DNA of 32,967 nt from Acetobacter tropicalis (GCF_001580915.1 NZ_LHZQ01000191.1:1-32967), one strand, 5' to 3'; positions 8,427 through 19,168 are shown, counted from the first letter of the stretch. Numbers and translations are program-made. The notes: generated by a model from the sequence alone, not told the origin.

Positions 8427-9323
8427 TCAGACAGCCTGTGCGCCCGAGATGATTTCGATCAGTTCGTTAGTAATGTTTGTCTGGCGGGTCCGGTTATAGA
8501 CTTTGCTCAGACTGTCAATGGACCGGCCTGCATTCCGCGTAGCGTTGTCCATGGCCGTCATACGGGCTCCGTTCTCGCCTGCCGCTGTTTCCAGCAGCGA
8601 TGCGTAGATCTGAACCTGCAGATTTTTCGGAAGCAGCATTGCCAGAAGCGTTGCTTCATCCGGTTCAAATTCGTACTGGGCCACGTCACCTGCAGCTTCC
8701 GGAGCAGTTGCTGCGGTTGCGGCATCGTCCATCACCAGCGGCACAAGCTGCTGGCAGGCGGGAACCTGCGTCATGGCGTTGCGGAACTTGTTATAAACAA
8801 GCGTGCAGACATCAATCTCGCCAGATTCCAGCAGCGCGTTGATCTTGTTTCCAAGATCACTTGCCGCTGAGAACGGCACGTCCTTCCCGCTGACACCGCT
8901 GACCTTATCAATGATGAGATCACTGTATTCGCGAGAGAAATAGTTCTGGGCACGGCGGCCAACAGGTAGCAGCTTGACGGTTTTGCCTTCAGACTGAAGC
9001 CTGCGGATGGTCTGCTGTGTCAGGCGATGTACGTTGGCGTTAAAGCCACCGCACAGCCCACGATCACTGGTGATCGGAATAAGCAGATGGATCTGATCAC
9101 GCCCTGTTCCGGCCAGAAGACGTGGACCGCCTTCTTCCCCCTTCGCAGCGCCTGCCAGTTCGGCCAGCATGCGGCGCATGGCCGCTGCATACGGACGGGC
9201 AGCTTCAGCACTAGCCTGAGCGCGGCGCAGTTTTGCGGCCGCGACCATTTTCATCGCGCTGGTGATCTTCCGTGTCGACTTGATACTTCCGATCCGGGCG
9301 CGGAGTTCCTTGAGGGAAGCCAT
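8427..9323 (-). CDS. atpG: F1 ATP synthase gamma subunit
   Basis: The gamma subunit is the rotating shaft within the alpha3beta3 hexamer. The 298-residue protein starts MASLKELRARIGSIKSTRKIT, has the central SDRGLCGGFN motif and ends with the conserved NRTRQTNITNELIEIISGA segment. Its length is standard. AGGAG lies about 6 nt upstream of the ATG at 9323. It is 16 nt after atpA and is co-transcribed with the other F1 genes. Confidence 0.97.
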   Translation of the reverse strand: MASLKELRARIGSIKSTRKITSAMKMVAAAKLRRAQASAEAARPYAAAMRRMLAELAGAAKGEEGGPRLLAGTGRDQIHLLIPITSDRGLCGGFNANVHRLTQQTIRRLQSEGKTVKLLPVGRRAQNYFSREYSDLIIDKVSGVSGKDVPFSAASDLGNKINALLESGEIDVCTLVYNKFRNAMTQVPACQQLVPLVMDDAATAATAPEAAGDVAQYEFEPDEATLLAMLLPKNLQVQIYASLLETAAGENGARMTAMDNATRNAGRSIDSLSKVYNRTRQTNITNELIEIISGAQAV

Positions 9324-9339
9324 GAATGCTCCTGCTCCC

Positions 9340-10871
<1,532 letters not shown>

Positions 10872-10872
<1 letters not shown>

Positions 10873-11456
10873 CACGCGGCTCCCTTCATGGCGTAATGCA
10901 AACGAAACAGGCGGGTCTGAAGACTGGCGTCATAAAGTTTAGCCCCCACACGCACGACGAGACCGCCGAGGAGGGAAGCGTCGACACGCTCACGGATTGT
11001 AACGCGGGAATAACCAGCCTCTGCCAGGCGAACCTGAAGCTGGGCGCGCTGCGGTGTGGAAAGGGGCTGGGCGCTTACCACCTCGGCCACCACTTCACCA
11101 CGGCGCGACGCCGCCAGCGCATCCAGCGAGGCCAGAATGCGCCGCAGCACAGGCAGGCGGCGGTTATCAGCCACAACGCCAACAAAATTTCTGATGATCT
11201 GGCTGAATCCCTGCGCTTCAAGAGCTGCCAGAACAGCTTTGCGCGATACGAGGATATCCAGCCGTGTGTCAGCCAGAACAGTGCGCAGCGGCGCGCTTTC
11301 ATCAATCAGGCGGGCAAGAGCCGCCCCTTCATCAAGCACTGCGTCAAGCTGCTGCTGATCTGCTGCGAGTTCATAAAGCGCAGTTGCATAACGGCCTTCA
11401 AGACCGTTGGCAGCAAAAGCAACCGGTTGTGCTGTCGTTACGCCCGAGGCCACCAC
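10872..11456 (-). CDS. atpH: F1 ATP synthase delta subunit
   Basis: The delta subunit (OSCP-like) links F1 to the peripheral stalk. The 194-residue protein shows [14 protein letters not shown] near its N terminus, the [19 protein letters not shown] segment in the middle, and the C-terminal region with [23 protein letters not shown]. It starts with GTG at 11456 (another GTG follows immediately), preceded by an AAGGAAAGAG ribosome binding site. It is the first gene of atpHAGDC. The F0 genes are not in this window, which fits the separated F1 and F0 operons known in Alphaproteobacteria. Confidence 0.96.
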
Positions 11457-11970
11457 TTTTTAGGCTCTTTCCTTCTGTGCGCGCCGGCATTCCACGTCAT
11501 GACTCCGCCTCTGGTCCGTCAGGAACCACAAGCATGCGTCGGCGCGGCCTCTAGCATGCTGAAACACACCACGCAACTGGCAGCTTAACTCTAATTTTAA
11601 GATCGGGGCCGTTTTCTGGCTCCCAAGGGAGGAAAAACGAATCCTCTCATCGCAAAGCCCGAGAAAAAAGCGGAATGAGCGATGAAGAAATATGGCGCAC
11701 GTTTTGAGGCACGGAGACCCTATCCTTATACCGCACACATCTGGCGTCAGAGCCGGCCCACTCTTTCTAGAAAATAAACGACGCTCCCCGAATCCAAAAA
11801 ACGGCACACCGGAAGGAGCACAAAAACAGCGTGACGTTAGAATTTCATATTTTTGAAAAAAATTTCTGCCCCATATCGCCCACTGGCGAGACACAAGAAA
11901 ACTGTTCCATTCTCATGCCGCTTTTAGGAGCGGCTGAAATGACAGTTTTTATAACATGTAGGGGAAAGCT
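11457..11970. other. Leader/promoter region of the atp operon
   Basis: About 500 nt separate atpH from tRNA-Gly, with no convincing gene. Visible elements include an AGCATGC/GCATGCT inverted repeat (11531-11537 with 11554-11560) about 75 nt before atpH. There is also an unusually A/T-rich patch near 11839-11872 with long A and T runs, and a GCCGCT/AGCGGC hairpin (11917-11922 with 11929-11934) downstream of tRNA-Gly. I could not assign a clear -35/-10 pair for the atp operon. Confidence 0.4.
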
Positions 11971-12044
11971 TGGAGCGGACAGAGGGAATCGAACCCTCCT
12001 CGGTAGCTTGGAAGGCTACTGCATTACCACTATGCTATGCCCGC
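11971..12044 (-). tRNA. tRNA-Gly (anticodon TCC)
   Basis: On the minus strand a full cloverleaf can be drawn. The 7-bp acceptor is GCGGGCA / TGTCCGC with one G-T pair. The anticodon stem GTAGC/GCTAC holds the loop CTTCCAA (anticodon TCC, reading GGA and GGG glycine codons). A T arm GAGGG-TTCGATT-CCCTC is present, the discriminator is T as usual for Gly, and CCA is encoded. The total is 74 nt. A plausible upstream promoter on the minus strand has TTGCAG and TAAAAG 18 nt apart. Confidence 0.96.
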
Positions 12045-12266
12045 ACTCCGTGGCGATGCTTTTACGCTAAAATCCGTCTGTCCTGCAAGCCCCCGTTCAT
12101 GCGGTTTTTTGTGCCTGATCTGCACCATCTTGCAGGTTATCGTCTTCTGCCTCTTGACTTTATCCTCACAACATATTTTGTTCCGCCTCCTGCAAGGGCC
12201 GCGCACGGCTGGTCAGGCTGACGGGTTTCCGTTATGCTCGGCCTGTAGTGACGGCAGTCGCATTGC

Positions 12267-12343
12267 AGGGGTGTAGCTCAATTGGCTAGAGCGCCGGTCT
12301 CCAAAACCGGAGGTTGTGGGTTCGAGACCCTCCACCCCTGCCA
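12267..12343 (+). tRNA. tRNA-Trp (anticodon CCA)
   Basis: The cloverleaf has acceptor AGGGGTG / CACCCCT, anticodon stem CCGGT/ACCGG with loop CTCCAAA (anticodon CCA), T arm GTGGG-TTCGAGA-CCCTC and an encoded CCA end; the length is 77 nt. Position directly upstream of secE-nusG is the order found in many bacteria and supports the call. Confidence 0.97.
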
Positions 12344-12464
12344 GTTTATGCTGGCTGGAAAAGTTTGCTGCGCATGCGGCGTTTCCTGACAGAATTGAAG
12401 AGTTTTTCAGGCTGCACTGTCTGTCCGCATTGCGTCGGGCCAGTCAGCGGAGAGAGGATGGTTC

Positions 12465-12659
12465 GTGTCGGTCAGTCCCGGTAAGTTTCTGCGTGATGTG
12501 CGTGCCGAGGCCGAACGGGTTACATGGCCCACACGCCGCGCCACTCTCATTACAACAGGTGCCGTTCTTGCCATGGCAGGCATGGCATCGGTGTTCTTTT
12601 TCGTCGTTGACCAGTTGATTGGTCTTGGCGTGCGTCAATTGTTCGGACTGGGAGGCTGA
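12465..12659 (+). CDS. secE: Preprotein translocase subunit SecE
   Basis: SecE clamps SecY in the inner-membrane protein translocation channel. This is the short single-span form (64 residues). A cytoplasmic amphipathic segment contains the family signature FLRDVRAEAERVTWPTRR, and one membrane helix covers roughly residues 30-55. The start is a GTG at 12465, supported by an AGAGAGGA ribosome binding site 6-7 nt upstream; a nearby ATG is out of frame. nusG follows 9 nt later, so the two are co-transcribed behind tRNA-Trp. Confidence 0.95.
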   Translation: MSVSPGKFLRDVRAEAERVTWPTRRATLITTGAVLAMAGMASVFFFVVDQLIGLGVRQLFGLGG

Positions 12660-12668
12660 GGAAACGAC

Positions 12669-13199
12669 ATGGCCAAACGTTGGTACGTGGTCCACGTCTA
12701 TTCGGGCTTCGAAAAGAAAATTGCGCAGCATATTCGCGAACAGGCTGAGCAGAAGGGTCTGGCAGACCACATTGACGAGATTCTGGTTCCTTCAGAAGAA
12801 GTCATTGAAGTGCGCCGCGGCCAGAAAGTTAACGCTGAACGCAAGTTTTTCCCCGGCTATGTGCTGGTGAAAATGGAAATGACGGACGAATCCTGGCATC
12901 TGGTCAAGGATACGCCCAAGGTTACGGGGTTTCTGGGCACCAGAAACCGGCCGACCCCCATTTCCGCAGCAGAAGCTGAACGGATTATCAAGCAGACGCA
13001 GGAAGGCATTCAGCATCCGCGTTCGGCTGTTACGTTCGAAGTTGGTGAACAGATTCGCGTGGCGGATGGTCCGTTTACCTCCTTCAATGGCGTGATTGAA
13101 GAAATTGACGAAGAAAAGGGTCGCCTGAAAGTCAGCGTCTCCATCTTCGGGCGGTCTACGCCGGTTGATCTGGAATATAATCAGGTTGAAAAGCTCTGA
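12669..13199 (+). CDS. nusG: Transcription termination/antitermination factor NusG
   Basis: NusG binds RNA polymerase, raises elongation rate and links it to Rho or ribosomes. The 176-residue protein has the NGN domain, starting [16 protein letters not shown] and including [12 protein letters not shown] and VTGFLG. A C-terminal KOW domain carries [22 protein letters not shown] and ends [10 protein letters not shown]. Length is standard. GGAAA lies just upstream of the ATG at 12669. A strong terminator follows the gene, and rplK, its usual neighbour, is absent. Confidence 0.97.
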   Translation: MAKRWYVVHVYSGFEKKIAQHIREQAEQKGLADHIDEILVPSEEVIEVRRGQKVNAERKFFPGYVLVKMEMTDESWHLVKDTPKVTGFLGTRNRPTPISAAEAERIIKQTQEGIQHPRSAVTFEVGEQIRVADGPFTSFNGVIEEIDEEKGRLKVSVSIFGRSTPVDLEYNQVEKL

Positions 13200-13230
13200 T
13201 TTGGTATTGTTCCAGTTTCTGGATTTCCTG

Positions 13231-13257
13231 AAAAAGTGGCCCTTGTGGCCACTTTTT
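13231..13257 (+). terminator. Strong intrinsic terminator after nusG
   Basis: AAAAAGTGGCC (13231-13241), loop CTTGT, GGCCACTTTTT (13247-13257) with further T residues lies 31 nt after the nusG stop. It ends the tRNA-Trp-secE-nusG transcript on the plus strand. Confidence 0.92.
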
Positions 13258-13491
13258 TTGTTTTCGGTCCTCCCTTTCTGCCAGCAGGCCATCTGTGCCG
13301 CCAAGACTTTGCTGCCGGTGCCCGTTTTGAAAACCGATTTTACTGTTCCTGTAAAAGCATAGCTCTATCTTGAAAAACTCAACCGGCAGCTTTCAGATAT
13401 TTGATACGTTTCCTGAGACAAAGCCGCTGCCCGTCACGCGCTTTTGAGCGCTATAAAGCGGGCCTTGTGTTCCATTTTTCAAAGGTCTTCC

Positions 13492-15129
13492 ATGCCCAGC
13501 ACCACACCGCCTCCTGCCCGGGGAATGTCCCTCCTCAATGACGCACGCCTTAACAAAGGCACGGCGTTTACAACGGAAGAACGCCGCCTTTATGGTCTGG
13601 AAGGTCTCCTGCCAACGCATGTGGAAAGTCTGGACAGGCAGGTGGAGCGGGTGCAGCGGCATCTGGATGCCAAGCCCAATGATCTGGAACGCTATATTTA
13701 TCTGAGCGGCCTGCGTGACCAGAACGAAACCCTGTTCTTCCGCGTATTGATGTCCAACCCGGCCAAGTTTGTGCCGATTGTGTACGCTCCCACGCTGGCA
13801 ACAGTGTGCAAGCAGTTCAGCCACATCTATCGGCGCCCACGTGGCATGTATATCAGCCTGGAAATGAAGGGCCGGATTGAAGAGGTGCTGCGCAACTGGC
13901 CGGTCACGGATGTACGCGCCATCTGCGTGACCACCGGCGGCCGCATTCTGGGGTTGGGCGATATCGGCGTAAACGGCATGGGTATCCCCATTGGCAAGCT
14001 GCATCTGTACACCGCCTGCGGTGCCGTGCCGCCTGATGTGCTGCTGCCCATTCAGCTTGATATTGGCACGACCAACACGGCGCTTCGCGCTGATCCGCTT
14101 TATCTGGGTCTGCGGCGTGAGCCGCCGTCTGAAGAGGTTCTGGACGAATTTGTGGAAGAATTCATTCAGGCGGTGCGCGCCGTGTTCCCGCGCTGCGTGA
14201 TCCATTTTGAAGACTGGAAAGGCACGGACGCCATCCGGTATCTGGAAAAATATCAGGATCGGATTCGCTGCTATAATGATGACATTCAGGGCACGGCAGC
14301 CGTTACGCTGGCCGGGCTGATCACGGCCCTCAAGATCAAGGGCGAATCGCTGGCTGACCAACGCATCCTGTTCCTTGGCGCTGGCTCTTCAGGGCTGGGC
14401 ACGGCAGATATGCTCGTCTCCGCCATGAAGCTGGAAGGTGTCTCGGAAGAAGATGCCATTTCCCGCATTACGCTGATGGACGTGAACGGATTGCTGGAAA
14501 CATCCCGCACGGATCTTTCCCCGCAGCAGGCCCGCTACGCCAAGACCATGCCTGCATCGAAAGATCTGCTGGCGATGGTGAAAACCGTGAAGCCAACGGT
14601 TCTGGTTGGGGTTTCAACCGCAGGCGGCGCATTTACGCAGGACGTGGTGGAAGCCATGTCTGCCCTGAATGAACGCCCTGTGATCTTTGCCCTTTCCCTG
14701 CCGGGCACCAACGCGGAATGCACGGCCGAGCAGGCTTATACATGGTCCAACGGGCGCGCGCTTTTTGCGGCAGGTATCCAGTTCCCGGAAGTCACGCTGA
14801 ACGACAAGACCTTCTACCCCGGCCAGGCCAACAATTTTTATATTTTCCCCGCGCTGGCGCTGGCAGTCTACGCAACCTGCCCGGACGTGATTACCAACGA
14901 AATGGTCATTGAAGCTGCCCGCGCTCTGGCGGATCAGGTCAGCCCCATTTCTCAGGAACGTGGACGGTTGTTCCCACCGCAGAGCGATATTCTGGAAGTG
15001 TCCATCACCTCCGCAGCCCGTATTGCGGAGTTCATTTTTGAAAAAGGGGCCGCCACGGTGGACCGCCCAACAGATATCCGGGCATGGATTGAAAGCCTGA
15101 CCTATTCTCCGCGTTACGCGGAATTCTAA
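13492..15129 (+). CDS. maeA: NAD-dependent malic enzyme
   Basis: The enzyme oxidatively decarboxylates malate to pyruvate and CO2, giving NADH, and can supply pyruvate from the TCA cycle. The 545-residue protein matches the long malic enzyme type. It has YGLEGLLPTHVESLDRQ at the N terminus, the TTGGRILGLGDIGVNGMGIP and GKLHLYTACG block, the metal/substrate segment HFEDWKGTDA, the NDDIQGTAAVTLAGL signature, and a Rossmann FLGAGSSGLG. The start at 13492 (MPSTTPP) is chosen for AAAGG 6 nt upstream; an upstream in-frame Met at 13444 has no such site. Preference for NAD is inferred from similarity to E. coli MaeA. The gene is monocistronic with its own terminator. Confidence 0.93.
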   Translation: MPSTTPPPARGMSLLNDARLNKGTAFTTEERRLYGLEGLLPTHVESLDRQVERVQRHLDAKPNDLERYIYLSGLRDQNETLFFRVLMSNPAKFVPIVYAPTLATVCKQFSHIYRRPRGMYISLEMKGRIEEVLRNWPVTDVRAICVTTGGRILGLGDIGVNGMGIPIGKLHLYTACGAVPPDVLLPIQLDIGTTNTALRADPLYLGLRREPPSEEVLDEFVEEFIQAVRAVFPRCVIHFEDWKGTDAIRYLEKYQDRIRCYNDDIQGTAAVTLAGLITALKIKGESLADQRILFLGAGSSGLGTADMLVSAMKLEGVSEEDAISRITLMDVNGLLETSRTDLSPQQARYAKTMPASKDLLAMVKTVKPTVLVGVSTAGGAFTQDVVEAMSALNERPVIFALSLPGTNAECTAEQAYTWSNGRALFAAGIQFPEVTLNDKTFYPGQANNFYIFPALALAVYATCPDVITNEMVIEAARALADQVSPISQERGRLFPPQSDILEVSITSAARIAEFIFEKGAATVDRPTDIRAWIESLTYSPRYAEF

Positions 15130-15169
15130 GGGCTTTCAGGCGTCACACCTCCATTGCCTGAGACACAAG

Positions 15170-15205
15170 AAAGGCCGATTCCCTGAAAGGGGAACCGGCC
15201 TTTTT
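15170..15205 (+). terminator. Intrinsic terminator of maeA
   Basis: A stem AAAGGCCG..TTCCC / GGGGAA..CGGCCTTT with a one-base mismatch and a TGAAA loop is followed by TTTTT, about 40 nt after the maeA stop. Confidence 0.88.
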
Positions 15206-15288
15206 CTTGCTTCAACGGAGTAACCCGCCCTCCGGCTCCAGATGAAGAGACAGCCGGTGATCACATTTAAGACAGGTCACCCCGCCGC

Positions 15289-17310
15289 TTAGCCCTGAGG
15301 CTGAAAACCAAACACCTGGCCATAAAACGCCAGCTCTTCCTCCCACGCCTTACGAATGGTGCTTTCCTGCCGAAAGCCGTGCCCCTCACCGGGGAATTCG
15401 TGCAAAATGCAGGGTGTGCCTGCCGCCTTCAGGGCATCGGCCATGGCGTATGCCTGAGCAGGGGGAACCACCTGATCTTCCGCCCCCTGCAACAGCAGAA
15501 CGGGGGCCCGGATGCGCGCCGCCACGGAAAGAGGAGAGCGCGCCAGATAGACCGATTCGGCCTCTGGCCACGGTCCAATCAGTCCATCCAGATAGCGTGC
15601 TTCAAATTTATGGGTCTCCTGCGCCAGCGCCCGCAGATCTGTCACGCCATACAGGCTGACCCCGGCTGCAAAGAGAGATGAGGATGCCAACGCCACCAGC
15701 ACCGTCATGCCGCCAGCACTGGAACCCCGGATAGCGATTCGGGCCGGATCAATCCGTCCGGTTTTGACCATATGCTGGCAGGCGGCAATGCAGTCCGCCA
15801 CATCCACCACGCCCCAGGCCCCTTTCAGGCGCTCGCGCCACTGCCTGCCGAACCCTGTGGAGCCACCGTAGTTCACATCCAGCACGGCAAAGCCACGGGA
15901 TGTCCACCACTGCACCTTGAAAGACAGTCCTTCCTGCGCGCGGGCGGTAGGACCACCATGCACCAGCACAATCATGGGGGGGCGCTCCCCTTCTGGTACA
16001 CGGGCAGCACTGTTGGCTGGCGGATAGAAAAAGGCGTGGCCCAGTGGTTCGCCTCCTTCCTCAACCGGGAAACGAATTGTCTCGGGCCGGGAAATATCAT
16101 CCGAAGAAAGGGTGAGAGCCGCAGAATGCTGAAGAACCTGCTGCACGCCGTTCTGCCCCGTGCCCACAACGACCGTTGGCAAGACGTCTGATGGTGCTTC
16201 AAGCCATGCAAAGTGGCCGTTGGCCAAAGGCACAGGGCATTGTTCAGGACGCGCGGCAAAGGGTGTCACCGTGCCCTCGCGGCTCACGCACAAACAGTGT
16301 GTAACCCCTTCCCGCACAGCTAGAACCAGGGTGCTCCCCTGCGGCAGAGGCTGATAACTGCGCTGGCCGAATACCCATGCGGGCTGACCGATTTCGCCCT
16401 CCGGCATAGGGAGCGGCGTCAATCCAGAAAGGGGTGCATCCGTCTGTTGCGCCGACTTGTGCAGTGACAGGATCGACTGCTCTACCTGCCAGATGGTCCA
16501 ACTGCCTGACCGATCAGAAATAACCAGCAACCGCCCATCGTCTGCCCAGCGTGGCTCGAGAATCGATTCGGCCTGTGCCTCGCCGGCTAAAACACGCCGA
16601 TCCTCAAGCGCCCGAATCTGTCCCTGCGCATCGCGCACAACACGGGCAAGACAGAGGCGCGTGGCATCCCACGGCATATTGGGGTGATCCCACTCGATCC
16701 ACGCCAGAAACGCGCCATCAGGAGAAAGTGCCGGAGAAGAAAGAAAATCTGGCCCCGTATAAAGCACGGCCCCTTTCCCCACAGGATCGGAACCGACGGG
16801 AACAGCCACAAGAGCCGCCTTTGGCCCCCCTTGTATGCGATGATCTTCCCGCACGGCCAGCACCGTATGGCCTGCCTGATCAAATCGGAGGTCCGCATAA
16901 CGTAGCCCCTCCCCCGGTGCCAGGCAGATGGGGGAGGCATCCTCGGTCAGCAGCCCCCATAAGCCACCTGTTCGTTTATCAGAGAAGACAACCTGCCCGT
17001 TCCGGACAGCATATGCCCCACCCCCATATTCATGCACCCGTGTTGCGACATCACACTCGGGCGGCAGCACCTCCTGACTTCCGGAGGCCTCACACCACCG
17101 CATGAGAACCGTGCGCCCCTTTTCCGAGGGCCGCCGCTCCAGCCAGTACACCACGGTCCCATCAACACTGACTTCAGAAAGCGTGCGTGTTTTCCCTGCC
17201 ACCAGATCTACCGTGACACGGGAGGGCCAGGTGCCACAGGGCAATGGCTGCTTGCTGCTCTCCTTTTTAGCAACGCTGGAAACTTCGGCAGAGATAGGCG
17301 CATCAGGCAT
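15289..17310 (-). CDS. S9 family peptidase (acylaminoacyl-peptidase/dipeptidyl aminopeptidase-like)
   Basis: Peptidases of this family cleave short peptides from N-terminal ends with an alpha/beta-hydrolase domain gated by a beta-propeller. The 673-residue protein has a propeller-like N-terminal two thirds with VHEYGGGAYAVRNGQVVF and RWADDGRLLVISDRSG. The hydrolase domain contains VLVHGGPTA, the nucleophile GSSAGG (Ser about 531), the Asp of QGAEDQVVPP (about 612) and the His of GEGHGFR (about 644), a complete triad. No signal peptide is seen, so it is probably cytoplasmic. The start at 17310 is set by an ideal AAGGAG site 6 nt upstream. Substrate preference is not readable. Confidence 0.9.
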   Translation of the reverse strand: MPDAPISAEVSSVAKKESSKQPLPCGTWPSRVTVDLVAGKTRTLSEVSVDGTVVYWLERRPSEKGRTVLMRWCEASGSQEVLPPECDVATRVHEYGGGAYAVRNGQVVFSDKRTGGLWGLLTEDASPICLAPGEGLRYADLRFDQAGHTVLAVREDHRIQGGPKAALVAVPVGSDPVGKGAVLYTGPDFLSSPALSPDGAFLAWIEWDHPNMPWDATRLCLARVVRDAQGQIRALEDRRVLAGEAQAESILEPRWADDGRLLVISDRSGSWTIWQVEQSILSLHKSAQQTDAPLSGLTPLPMPEGEIGQPAWVFGQRSYQPLPQGSTLVLAVREGVTHCLCVSREGTVTPFAARPEQCPVPLANGHFAWLEAPSDVLPTVVVGTGQNGVQQVLQHSAALTLSSDDISRPETIRFPVEEGGEPLGHAFFYPPANSAARVPEGERPPMIVLVHGGPTARAQEGLSFKVQWWTSRGFAVLDVNYGGSTGFGRQWRERLKGAWGVVDVADCIAACQHMVKTGRIDPARIAIRGSSAGGMTVLVALASSSLFAAGVSLYGVTDLRALAQETHKFEARYLDGLIGPWPEAESVYLARSPLSVAARIRAPVLLLQGAEDQVVPPAQAYAMADALKAAGTPCILHEFPGEGHGFRQESTIRKAWEEELAFYGQVFGFQPQG

Positions 17311-17511
17311 CAGGGACTCCTTGACCAGAAAACAATAACGCACGCGCCCAACGCAACCCGGCGCATGCAGATGCTCTTTTCACCATGATAGGGTTTTTCC
17401 CTCATATCTCCAGCGGTGCAGCCCAGCATGATTGCCCACCCTCCGCCCGCAGACAGACTTGACACCCCGCACCCAACACTGTTCCTGCCTGTGACACCCG
17501 ATCTGCCAGAA

Positions 17512-18200
17512 ATGGATAACCCGTCCTGCTACACACTCTTGAATCCTACTTTTCGCTCCAGCATCTGGATGGCCTGTTCTCCCAATACGGTTATGCCGTG
17601 GTTGGCGTGGTGGTGATGCTGGAAAGCATGGGCCTGCCCCTGCCAGCGGAAAGCCTGATCATCACCGCTGCTTTATTCTGCGCCACAACCCACAAGCTGC
17701 ACATTACGGGCGTTATTATCGCCGCCGTGACTGGTGCCATCATGGGTGACAATTTCGGGTATCTGCTGGGCCGTGCGCTGGGGCTGAAACTGTTGCAGAA
17801 ATACGGCCCCAAGATCGGGCTTACACCTGAGCGTTTGTTGCTGGGCCGCTATGTGTTTTTGAAGCATGGCGGATCAGTGGTGTTTTTTGGCCGGTTTATT
17901 GCGGTTCTGCGCATGTTTGTGGCGCTGCTGGCCGGGGCGAACCATATGCCGTGGCACACGTTTTTATGGCACAATGCGTTAGGTGGCATATGCTGGGCAG
18001 GAGGATACGCCTTTTGCACCTATATGCTGGGGAATGAGGTGCTCAAGCTGTCTGGCCCGGTAGGCATCGGGTTCGGCGTTTGCGCCATCATCATTATTAC
18101 CGCGTCATTCCTTTTCCTGAAACGCAACGAGAAACGCCTGACGGAGGAAGCCTTGAAAGCCGCGGAAAATGACGAACGGTTACGGATTATCCCTTCATGA
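17512..18200 (+). pseudogene. DedA family membrane protein with an apparent N-terminal frameshift
   Basis: DedA proteins are inner-membrane proteins linked to lipid-carrier recycling (flipping), envelope integrity and pH or cation stress. The body is intact: MLESMGLPLPAESLI near the start, GDNFGYLLGRALG, then the family motif GRFIAVLRMFVALLAG, several membrane spans and a basic C-terminal tail. An open GTG frame starts at 17598 (200 residues), but family-like sequence (LESYFSLQHLDGLFSQYG) continues upstream in the same frame to 17520 with no usual start. The only nearby ATG, at 17512, is out of frame by one base; adding one C to the CCC at 17520-17522 would give MDNPVLLHTLESYF in phase. So either the base is missing by sequencing error, the gene is mutated, or translation begins late at the GTG. 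The SDR gene overlaps its stop by 4 nt. Confidence 0.8.
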
Positions 18201-19147
18201 TTGGACGACACGAGTGGGCCGTAACGGCCAAGCAGCCCAGCTTGCAGGGAAAAGTTGCACTGGTAACGGGCGCCAACAGCGGGCTGGGGTTTGAAACGGC
18301 CTGCGGGCTGGCCATGCGGGGGGCACGCCTTCTGCTGCCGGTGCGTAATAATGCACGCGGGCTTGTGGCGGTGGAAAACCTGAAGACCCGCTGCCCCACC
18401 GCAGAGGTAGACCTGCTGACACTGGATCTTACGTCCCTTGAATCTGTGGCCGCCTGCGCCGCAGTTGTTGCGCATCATACCAACCGGCTGGATTTTCTGA
18501 TCAATAATGCCGGTGTCATGGCGCCTGCCCGCCGGAAGGAAACCCAGGACGGGTTTGAACTCCAGTTCGGCACCAATCATCTTGGCCATTTTGCGTTGAC
18601 CTATCATCTGCGCCCCTTGCTGGAAGCGGCGGCAGGCGGTGGTGTTGTGGTGACTGTGGCCAGTCTAGCAGCCTGCAAAGGCTCCATTCATTTTGATGAT
18701 CTCCAGTTCCGCCACCGCTACAGCCCGTTTGGAGCCTACCAGCAGAGCAAACTGGCTAATCTGCTTTTTGCGCGTGAGCTGGCCCGCCGTGCAGGAAACG
18801 CTGGATGGAAACTCCACTCCCGCGCAGCACATCCGGGATGGTCTTCCACTTCCATTGTTGCCAATGGTCCTGCCTCCGCCCTGCCGGGCCCCATTGGCAA
18901 GGTAGAAGAAACATTGGGCGGAGTCGTATTGCGGATAATGGGCCAGTCCGCTGCGCGAGGGGCTGAACCCCTGCTTTACGCCGCGCTCTCCCCTGCCGCC
19001 CGGGATGGAGACTATTACGGCCCTCAGGGACGCGCAGAGCGCCGGGGGCTACCCGGCCCGGCCCATGTGCCACCTGAAGCCCTGAAAGCCAGCACAGCGG
19101 AACGGCTGTGGGATGTGTCTGAACGGCTGACCGGGCTGGGCTGGTAA
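18197..19147 (+). CDS. Short-chain dehydrogenase/reductase (retinol dehydrogenase/WW-oxidoreductase-like)
   Basis: The 316-residue protein is a classical SDR with NAD(P) site TGANSGLG (24-31), NNAG (103-106), catalytic Ser156 and the YxxxK pair Tyr181/Lys185. The overall layout resembles bacterial relatives of retinol dehydrogenases, with a long C-terminal part after the active site. The substrate is unknown; lipophilic alcohols or ketones are typical for this branch. The ATG overlaps the DedA stop (ATGA), so the two are translationally coupled and may act on the same membrane-related process; that link is inference. It is convergent with the helicase gene. Confidence 0.85.
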   Translation: MIGRHEWAVTAKQPSLQGKVALVTGANSGLGFETACGLAMRGARLLLPVRNNARGLVAVENLKTRCPTAEVDLLTLDLTSLESVAACAAVVAHHTNRLDFLINNAGVMAPARRKETQDGFELQFGTNHLGHFALTYHLRPLLEAAAGGGVVVTVASLAACKGSIHFDDLQFRHRYSPFGAYQQSKLANLLFARELARRAGNAGWKLHSRAAHPGWSSTSIVANGPASALPGPIGKVEETLGGVVLRIMGQSAARGAEPLLYAALSPAARDGDYYGPQGRAERRGLPGPAHVPPEALKASTAERLWDVSERLTGLGW

Positions 19148-19168
19148 AGCCCACACCCGGAAGCAGCT

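Noticed and set aside
11460-11894. Minus-strand 144-codon open frame upstream of atpH
   Set aside because: It lacks family features, is Cys/Arg/Phe-rich and occupies what should be the atp leader; it ends 3 nt before atpH with no coding signal.
12444-12770. Minus-strand 108-codon open frame over secE-nusG
   Set aside because: It is antisense to two conserved genes and without protein-family features.
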